NCBI GenBank assembly: GCA_016716305.1
Contig: JADJWP010000002.1
Location: 742,501-806,500, forward strand
Source: Chloracidobacterium sp.
GTDB lineage: Bacteria > Acidobacteriota > Blastocatellia > Pyrinomonadales > Pyrinomonadaceae
DNA: 64,000 nucleotides
Direction: 5' to 3'
The notes beneath the pieces were generated by a model. The model was not told the origin of the DNA. It was given only the letters and a program-made list of their open reading frames with translations, and made no database searches. The position numbers and the translations under genes were made by a program. This document shows, one piece after another, positions 58,535 to 64,000 of the stretch (the first letter of the stretch is position 1; every line of letters begins with the position of its first letter).

Positions 58535-59413
58535 ATGAAAAGCAGGAAATTGACCTATTTCGGCCTATTGACGTTTCTATTCATCGTCGCCCTCGTGCCC
58601 GCAGTCTCTGCGCAGGACGAAACGATGACGAACGAAGAGGTCATTTCGCTCAGCAAGGCTGGCCTTGCGCCATCGGTTATTATCGGCAAGATACGATCGT
58701 CGAAATCGAATTTCGATCTTTCGACTGATTCGCTTATCAAGCTCAAACAGGCAGGTGTTTCTGACGACATCGTGACGGCAATGCTCGAGGCGAAAAGCGG
58801 AAAACCGACAGGCGGAGCTTCCGCAGGCGCATCTGCGTCGGCCGGCGACCCCAACGACCCGATGTCGAAACACGGTTACGGGATCTATTTATATGAGGAG
58901 AACGGCGGTCAGCGGAAAATGACACAGCTTCAGCCAAACGTTTCCGCACAGAATCGAACAGGCGGCGGATTTACTGCTGCCGTGACGCCTTTCGGTCTGG
59001 GCAAGGTCAAAACGAAAGCGAATCTACCGGGTCGGAATGCGAATCTCCAGATCACTTCAACCTCGCCAGTTTTCTACTTCTATCTCGATGTTGCCAGCGG
59101 CGGTCTGAACACATCAAGTGGGATTCCTTCGTCACCCAACGAATTTACGCTCGTTCGTTTTAACCAGCGTAGCGATAATCGCGAGGTCACGATCTCCAAG
59201 CAGAATTCATGGGGCGGCAAAGGCGGATTATCGGATGAATATGTGGTTCCTTTGAAAGCCGAAGATCTGGGCAATGGAATATTTCGCGTGACCCCGGCCG
59301 TCGACCTCAAAAAGGGCGAATACGGCTTTTATCTTTTGAATTCCGGAAACTCGAATGTAAACGCCGGCATCGGTTCGAAGTTCTTCGACTTTGGCGTGAA
59401 TATGACCCCCTAG
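58535..59413 (+). CDS. Exported protein with N-terminal helical repeat-like domain
   Basis: 292 aa from ATG 58535 (CAGGAG upstream). Signal peptide ending VSAQ. An N-terminal helical domain, MTNEEVISLSKAGLAPSVIIGKIRSS followed by DLSTDSLIKLKQAGVSDDIVTAMLEAKSG (about 29-88), recurs in many acidobacterial and Bacteroidetes exported proteins. A Gly/Ala/Ser linker and a beta-rich C-terminal domain follow. Co-directional with the VWA gene, 40 bases downstream. Function unknown. Confidence 0.75.
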   Translation: MKSRKLTYFGLLTFLFIVALVPAVSAQDETMTNEEVISLSKAGLAPSVIIGKIRSSKSNFDLSTDSLIKLKQAGVSDDIVTAMLEAKSGKPTGGASAGASASAGDPNDPMSKHGYGIYLYEENGGQRKMTQLQPNVSAQNRTGGGFTAAVTPFGLGKVKTKANLPGRNANLQITSTSPVFYFYLDVASGGLNTSSGIPSSPNEFTLVRFNQRSDNREVTISKQNSWGGKGGLSDEYVVPLKAEDLGNGIFRVTPAVDLKKGEYGFYLLNSGNSNVNAGIGSKFFDFGVNMTP

Positions 59414-59619
59414 ACTCGGGTTTGAACTTGTTGTTCATTCGTCTCTTCGTACCAGCACCGCGTGCAAATGCGGTGCTTTTTTCGTTCTGCTCTCGTGAAA
59501 GCCTCGGATGCAGGCAGGCGTTCGGCCAGCAGTTCCTCGTCGGGCGTGAGTTCGCTCCAGCACTTCAGGCTCACGAAGCCGCATTTCGGACAATTGCTGC
59601 GTATGCGTAAATCGCTCAT
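59410..59619 (-). CDS. Small four-cysteine zinc-ribbon-like protein
   Basis: 69 aa from ATG 59619. SNCPKCGFVSLKCWSELTPDEELLAERLPASEAFTRAERKKHRICTRCWYEE contains two CxxC pairs suited to bind zinc and a charged helical middle. Its stop overlaps the stop region of the convergent exported-protein gene, and that gene's terminator lies inside this frame. The pattern of Cys and charges makes coding likely, but no function is known. Confidence 0.6.
   Translation of the reverse strand: MSDLRIRSNCPKCGFVSLKCWSELTPDEELLAERLPASEAFTRAERKKHRICTRCWYEETNEQQVQTRV
59454..59482 (+). terminator. Rho-independent terminator within the opposite-strand small gene
   Basis: AGCACCGC (59454-59461) and GCGGTGCT (59470-59477) followed by a T run, 40 bases after the plus-strand stop at 59413. 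Confidence 0.85.
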
Positions 59620-59702
59620 TCGGTTTTTTGCGTTTGCCTCTCTTCGGTTTAATATCGTATCTGTCTCTAACCTAATTCTAACAACAGTCCATCGAAATCG
59701 TA

Positions 59703-62528
59703 ATGAAAAACAGATCATTGCTGACCGCCTTTCTTTTTTGTTTTTTGGCCACGGTAATTGCGAATTCTCAGACCGAGGAGAAATTTGATTTTTATGCCCG
59801 CGGCCCTTACCGCGAAAACGTCCCGCGGCCGCAGGTCAGCTTACGCTACGACGTAGGTGAACATCATACGACCTACGCTCAAATGGAGAAGGTTGTTACC
59901 GATATTGCAAAAGCGGCTCCGGACCGCGTGAAGATGTTCGAGATCGGGACAACCAACGAGCATCGGATGCAGTACCTGGTTGCTATCTCGTCACCGGAGA
60001 ATATCGCCCGTCTCGACGAGATCAGGGCAAATAATGCTCGGCTCACTGACCCTCGCAGGACGTCTGCGGCTGATGCGAATTCCATCGCCCAGAATAACCC
60101 TTCGATCGCCTGGATGGCATACACGATCCACGGAAACGAATCGTCGTCTTTCGAGGCGTTCATGCAGGTAATCTATCAGTTGGCTGCTTCGAACGAGCCG
60201 GCAACGCTCGACATTCTCAAGAACACCGTCGTCCTTGTCTTGACCGGCGAGAACCCGGACGGGCATGAGCGCTTCGCGACCTGGTACAATTCCGTCGCCG
60301 TCGGCAGTCCGGACCGAAATGCGATCGAGCATCGCGAACCCTGGGCGATATGGGGACGGGTGAACCACTACCGTTTCAACCTAAATCGCGACACCCTGAC
60401 CTTCAGCCAAAAGGAATCGCGTAACATGCAGAAGGCATACATGGAATGGAATCCGCAGCTCGCCGTCGACCATCACGGTCAGCCGACCCAGTATTTCTTT
60501 CCGCCGACCGGTTTGCCGACCAATCCGAACCTCCCCCAACCCGTTACAAGCAAATGGGAGGACAGATACGGCCGTGCAAATGCGGCGGCGTTCGACGCGA
60601 ATAAATGGGATTACTACATCCGCGATGTGTTCGATGCCTTCTATCCCGGCTACTGGGACATGTACCCTTCGCTGAACGGAGCGACAGGAATGACCTATGA
60701 GACAGATGGCGGCGGATTCAAAGGGCTTAACTGGACCCGCGATGACGGTACGATCGTCACCTTCCGATCATCGATCGCCAAGCATTATGTCGCGTCAATG
60801 ACCACGCTCGAAACCAATGCAAAACACAAGATAGAACGGATACGTGACTTCTACGAATTTCGCGCGAAAGGAATGGCCGAACATTCACGGTCAAAAATGA
60901 AACGAGTCGTCATTGACCCGACTGGCGATCGGGTAAAGGCGGCTGAGATGGTCGAGGTGCTTCGGCTTTCAAACATCGAAGTTAAGGTTGCCTCGTCGTC
61001 CTTCACGTCGCCGACTGCTCATACATATATGGAGAAGGACGCCAAAGCGGTGTCTAAGACCTTTCCTGCAGGCTCGTACATTATCGATCTTGACCAGCCG
61101 CAGCGTATTTACATAAAGGCGATCATTGAACAGGACACTCCGCAGGACAAGGCATTCGTCGATGACAACATGGCCCGGTTTCGACGAAACCAAATGCGAG
61201 GCAAAGGCCAGCCAAAAGAAGAATACGGATTTTACGATATAACAGCATGGTCGATGCCGCTGTCTTTCGGATTGGACGCTTACTGGACCGAGGAGACGAC
61301 CAACGTACCCGGAACCATGGTTGATGCGGCCTTCATCGAAAATGCAAAACGAGGCGGCGTAACCGGAAGGGCGACAATATCCTATGTCATACCGTATGAG
61401 ACCGATTCGACCAGTGCAATGGTGATGCGCCTGCTTCAAAACGGCTTCAAGGTGGCTGTCGCCACTCGGCAATTGAACGCCGGCGGTCGAAACTGGAAAC
61501 CAGGCACTTTCGTCGTGCGTGTCTCGAGAAATCCGGTGACAATACATGACACGATCGCGAAATACGCAGTCGAAATGGGCGTGAATGTGACTGCGGTCAA
61601 CTCGGGTTATTCTGAAGAGGGTGACACAAGCGTCGGGGGCGAGGCGGTAATCAGCTTGCGTGAACCCAAGATCGCGATCGCCGCAGATGAAGGTGTTTCC
61701 CAGGAATCGTATGGAGCGATATGGTGGACCTTCGACAAACACAAGATCAGATTTACGCCGATGACGATCCCTACGATCCGTGGCGGCGGCCTTAAGAATT
61801 ACAACGTACTCATCATTCCCGAGGGCTCGGCCGGAAGATATATGAGTTCCTTTGGGGCTGGCGGCGTATCGGCGCTAAAGGAATTTGCATCGGGCGGCGG
61901 CACTATCGTCACCATCAGCGGTGGTTCGGTCTTTGCCGCCCTTAAGGATGTCGGCCTTTCATCGACGAAGCTCGTCGGTAGTGACGACGACGAACAAAAG
62001 GACAAAGCCGCCGGTGACGATAAAAAGGAAGCGGCTCCGACGCCTTCGCCAAAACCGGGAACAAGAACAGAGGATATGGCCGTGATCGATCAGCCGACAG
62101 ACCGCACGGACGGGATCGCACCTACATTACCGCCGATCGCCTCGCCGTCAGCAAACGCGAACAAAGTACCTGAGGCCTTGCCGGGCTCTATAATGCGTGC
62201 GACCGTCGATCGGACGACCTATCTTACTTACGGCGTCGATCGAATCGAAGTGCCGGTTTTATTGGCAAGCGGTTACTTCTTCCGTTACTCTAAGGAAGGT
62301 ACAAATGCTTTGGTCTTTGACGCCAATCCGAAAAAGCCTCTCACGATTTCCGGTTTCGTTTGGGAAGGGAACACTGAGCGGCTATTGAAGGGCACGGCCT
62401 ATGTTATCGGTGAATCGATGGGGTCGGGCCAGGTCGTACTATTCGCCGAAGATCCGTTCTATCGGGGCATGACACGCGCGAACACGCGTCCGTTCTTTAA
62501 CGCTGTCCTATTCAACGGCGTATTTTGA
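59703..62528 (+). CDS. Secreted M14-family zinc carboxypeptidase-like metallopeptidase
   Basis: 941 aa, signal peptide (LLTAFLFCFLATVIANSQ). The M14 domain (about 60-370) has the HxxE zinc motif in AYTIHGNESSSFEA (about 143-156), ENPDGHERFATW, and a third His in LAVDHHGQPTQYFFPP. MTYETDGGGFKG holds a Glu that may be catalytic. A long C-terminal beta region follows, with a low-complexity insert rich in Asp, Lys and Pro (about 757-790). Predicted to cleave C-terminal residues of peptides in the periplasm or outside. Confidence 0.88.
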   Translation: MKNRSLLTAFLFCFLATVIANSQTEEKFDFYARGPYRENVPRPQVSLRYDVGEHHTTYAQMEKVVTDIAKAAPDRVKMFEIGTTNEHRMQYLVAISSPENIARLDEIRANNARLTDPRRTSAADANSIAQNNPSIAWMAYTIHGNESSSFEAFMQVIYQLAASNEPATLDILKNTVVLVLTGENPDGHERFATWYNSVAVGSPDRNAIEHREPWAIWGRVNHYRFNLNRDTLTFSQKESRNMQKAYMEWNPQLAVDHHGQPTQYFFPPTGLPTNPNLPQPVTSKWEDRYGRANAAAFDANKWDYYIRDVFDAFYPGYWDMYPSLNGATGMTYETDGGGFKGLNWTRDDGTIVTFRSSIAKHYVASMTTLETNAKHKIERIRDFYEFRAKGMAEHSRSKMKRVVIDPTGDRVKAAEMVEVLRLSNIEVKVASSSFTSPTAHTYMEKDAKAVSKTFPAGSYIIDLDQPQRIYIKAIIEQDTPQDKAFVDDNMARFRRNQMRGKGQPKEEYGFYDITAWSMPLSFGLDAYWTEETTNVPGTMVDAAFIENAKRGGVTGRATISYVIPYETDSTSAMVMRLLQNGFKVAVATRQLNAGGRNWKPGTFVVRVSRNPVTIHDTIAKYAVEMGVNVTAVNSGYSEEGDTSVGGEAVISLREPKIAIAADEGVSQESYGAIWWTFDKHKIRFTPMTIPTIRGGGLKNYNVLIIPEGSAGRYMSSFGAGGVSALKEFASGGGTIVTISGGSVFAALKDVGLSSTKLVGSDDDEQKDKAAGDDKKEAAPTPSPKPGTRTEDMAVIDQPTDRTDGIAPTLPPIASPSANANKVPEALPGSIMRATVDRTTYLTYGVDRIEVPVLLASGYFFRYSKEGTNALVFDANPKKPLTISGFVWEGNTERLLKGTAYVIGESMGSGQVVLFAEDPFYRGMTRANTRPFFNAVLFNGVF

Positions 62529-62614
62529 CGGCGGTTGACGCTGGGTATGATTTCGCTTGGACATCTGCTTTCGTGAAGCCGCGGCATTTCGCTTTTTGAG
62601 CAACTGAGTTAATT

Positions 62615-63100
62615 ATGTTTACGATCAAGGCAGGCTATAGCGACGACATCGAGATAAAGACAAGCGCCGAGAAAGCCCGTCAGTTCTTTGCTGATGTTAA
62701 GAACTTCGCCGAATTGATGCCGGGTGTATCAGACATTCGGATCGACGGCAACGGGGTCGCTCACTGGAAGATCGAGGCCAACGTTCCATTTGTCGGCATG
62801 ATGCGTCAGAAATTCTCTGTCGCGCTTGCAGAAGACAGCGACGAACGTATCGAGTGGTTTCCGATCGGGGCAGAAACGCAGAATTTTCTGAGGTTTTCTG
62901 CCGACTTTTTAGAGAAGGCTAAGAATGTGACGATGGTCCGATTTTCGCAAATGGTCGAACTCCGGCGAAGATCGGCTCGAGAGCTACATATGCTGGCAGG
63001 CCTTGCCGGCGAGAGCATCATCAGCGCCGAGATGACCAAAGCTGTGACCGAAATGATAAAGATCTTTATTCAACGAGCAAAGGAGAGATTGGAAAAATGA
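62615..63100 (+). CDS. SRPBCC-superfamily (START-like) protein
   Basis: 161 aa. Helix-grip fold expected from IEIKTSAEKARQFFADVKNFAELMPGVSDIRIDGNG and WKIEANVPFVGMMRQKFSVAL, a C-terminal helix (ITKA-like AEMTKAVTEMIKIFIQRAKERLEK). Such proteins bind hydrophobic ligands or help membrane processes. Its stop overlaps the next gene (ATGA). Ligand unknown. Confidence 0.8.
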   Translation: MFTIKAGYSDDIEIKTSAEKARQFFADVKNFAELMPGVSDIRIDGNGVAHWKIEANVPFVGMMRQKFSVALAEDSDERIEWFPIGAETQNFLRFSADFLEKAKNVTMVRFSQMVELRRRSARELHMLAGLAGESIISAEMTKAVTEMIKIFIQRAKERLEK

Positions 63101-63939
63101 AACAAATGCAGAGGCTTTATTCACTGTTATTTATATTGACGCTCTCGGCGGCGGCGGCGGCTCAGGTCGTCATTCCGCGTGAAAGCAACCGTCAAGACGT
63201 TATGCAGATGGTGGGCGATACCAAGATCTCGGTTTCCTATCATCGGCCGAATGTGAAGGGCCGCAAGATATGGGGTGAGCTTGTGCCGTACGGTGAGGTG
63301 TGGAGAACGGGTGCGAACAACGCGACCATCATCGAGTTTTCAAATGACGTCACGGTCAATGGCCAGCCGCTCAAGAAGGGAAAGTACAGCCTTCACACAC
63401 TTCCGACCGCTGCCAATTGGACCATCATCTTCAATAAGGTCGCTGACCAATGGGGCAGCTTTACTTACGATGCAAAAGAGGACGTATTGCGCGTCGAGGC
63501 GACCCCTGTCTCGCTCCCTTTTAAAGAAACGATGACTATCGAATTTGCCAAGGTCATTGGAAACACCGCCGAGATCCATATTCGGTGGGGTGACCTTGCG
63601 GTTCCGATTACCGTCGACGTCGGCGATTTCAACGCACGGTTCGTTACTGAGAATCGACGGCGTTTGAACAACGAACGACTGACGCTTGCGGGTTATATTC
63701 TCTCGCAGAAGATGACCGGCAGCTATGCCGACGCTCTTTTATGGACCGATGAAGCGCTGAAGGGTTCGGAAACATTCAGCGTGCTTTCGCTGAAAGCTAG
63801 GATCCTGGGCGAAATGGGCCGCAAAGCCGAGGCTATTGCGACTGCTGAGCGTGCGATCGTCGTCGGCAAGGCGGCAACTCCGGCGGCAAACACAACGCAG
63901 ATCGAAAATCTACTGAAAGGCTGGAAGGCCGGAAACTAG
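63097..63939 (+). CDS. Exported DUF2911 protein with C-terminal helical repeat
   Basis: 280 aa, signal peptide (LYSLLFILTLSAAAAAQ). DUF2911 domain about 25-165: SVSYHRPNVKGRKIWGELVPYGEVWRTGANNATIIEFSNDVTVNGQPLKKGKYSLHTLP is the family hallmark. The C-terminal part has TPR-like helices (ADALLWTDEALKG; LSLKARILGEMGRKAEAIATAERAI). It overlaps the SRPBCC stop by four bases, so the two are co-translated. The last ~60 bases of the window after it show no feature. Confidence 0.88.
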   Translation: MKQMQRLYSLLFILTLSAAAAAQVVIPRESNRQDVMQMVGDTKISVSYHRPNVKGRKIWGELVPYGEVWRTGANNATIIEFSNDVTVNGQPLKKGKYSLHTLPTAANWTIIFNKVADQWGSFTYDAKEDVLRVEATPVSLPFKETMTIEFAKVIGNTAEIHIRWGDLAVPITVDVGDFNARFVTENRRRLNNERLTLAGYILSQKMTGSYADALLWTDEALKGSETFSVLSLKARILGEMGRKAEAIATAERAIVVGKAATPAANTTQIENLLKGWKAGN

Positions 63940-64000
63940 ACCTGATTTCGATCTTTGTTTTTGATAGGATCTCGCCGATCTTACGCGTGTAGGATTGACG

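Noticed and set aside
60969..61742. 257-codon minus-strand frame opposite the M14 peptidase
   Set aside because: Antisense to a conserved coding sequence, with Cys/His-rich atypical composition.

Overview
The window looks like chromosomal DNA from a diderm bacterium of the phylum Acidobacteriota, most likely a Blastocatellia/Pyrinomonadaceae-like lineage. This is inferred, not proven. Support: a complete Kdo (LPS core sugar) set kdsA/kdsB/kdsC, two VWA proteins resembling the acidobacterial VWFA-related family, many secreted proteins with TPR, VWA, carboxypeptidase-like or NTF2-like domains, moderate GC, and an abundance of exported proteins of unknown role. No phage, CRISPR array, rRNA operon or intact insertion sequence was seen. 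Most of the window is ordinary core genome.

Layout. 1-500: 3' end of a methyltransferase-regulatory-domain gene. 519-8489 (minus): tRNA-Gly(CCC) and a Kdo/CTP operon read kdsB, small membrane protein, pyrG, DUF4198 protein, kdsA, small secreted protein, inactive M1-peptidase-like protein, kdsC. CTP made by PyrG is the co-substrate of KdsB, so the cluster supplies CMP-Kdo. 8579-17061: CPBP protease, FecR protein, a nuoI / IrrE-like / PP2C-phosphatase run, a zinc-ribbon DUF4190 protein, ndk and an isolated sucD. 17234-27883: NTF2-like lipoprotein, secreted proteins, two FtsX/MacB-type permeases without an ATPase, an S33 peptidase, an MBL beta-CASP / AraC / DUF6265 operon and a GAF-GGDEF protein.

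28087-29264: the most unusual locus, two tandem Ala/Asn/Thr heptad-repeat lipoproteins, each ending in lysine, with identical-geometry promoters, structurally matching 5' leader hairpins and strong terminators. They resemble an abundant, Braun-lipoprotein-like tether. 29276-33708: DUF255 thioredoxin-fold protein, a class III aminotransferase, and a probable ~210-nt non-coding RNA with its own promoter and terminator.

33709-44830: metabolic core. etfBA lies under a FadR-like operator. The fatty-acid/ribosome run pyrD-yceD-rpmF-fabH-fabD-acpP-fabF is on the minus strand. The divergent pyrR-pyrB-(DinB)-pyrC run is on the plus strand, so with pyrD and pyrG most of late pyrimidine synthesis is here. 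44832-64000: VWA proteins, a haloperoxidase-like PAP2 protein, a TerC-family transporter, D-aminoacylase, RluD-type pseudouridine synthase, a sigma-54 activator translationally coupled to glnE, an M14 metallopeptidase, an SRPBCC protein and a DUF2911 protein.
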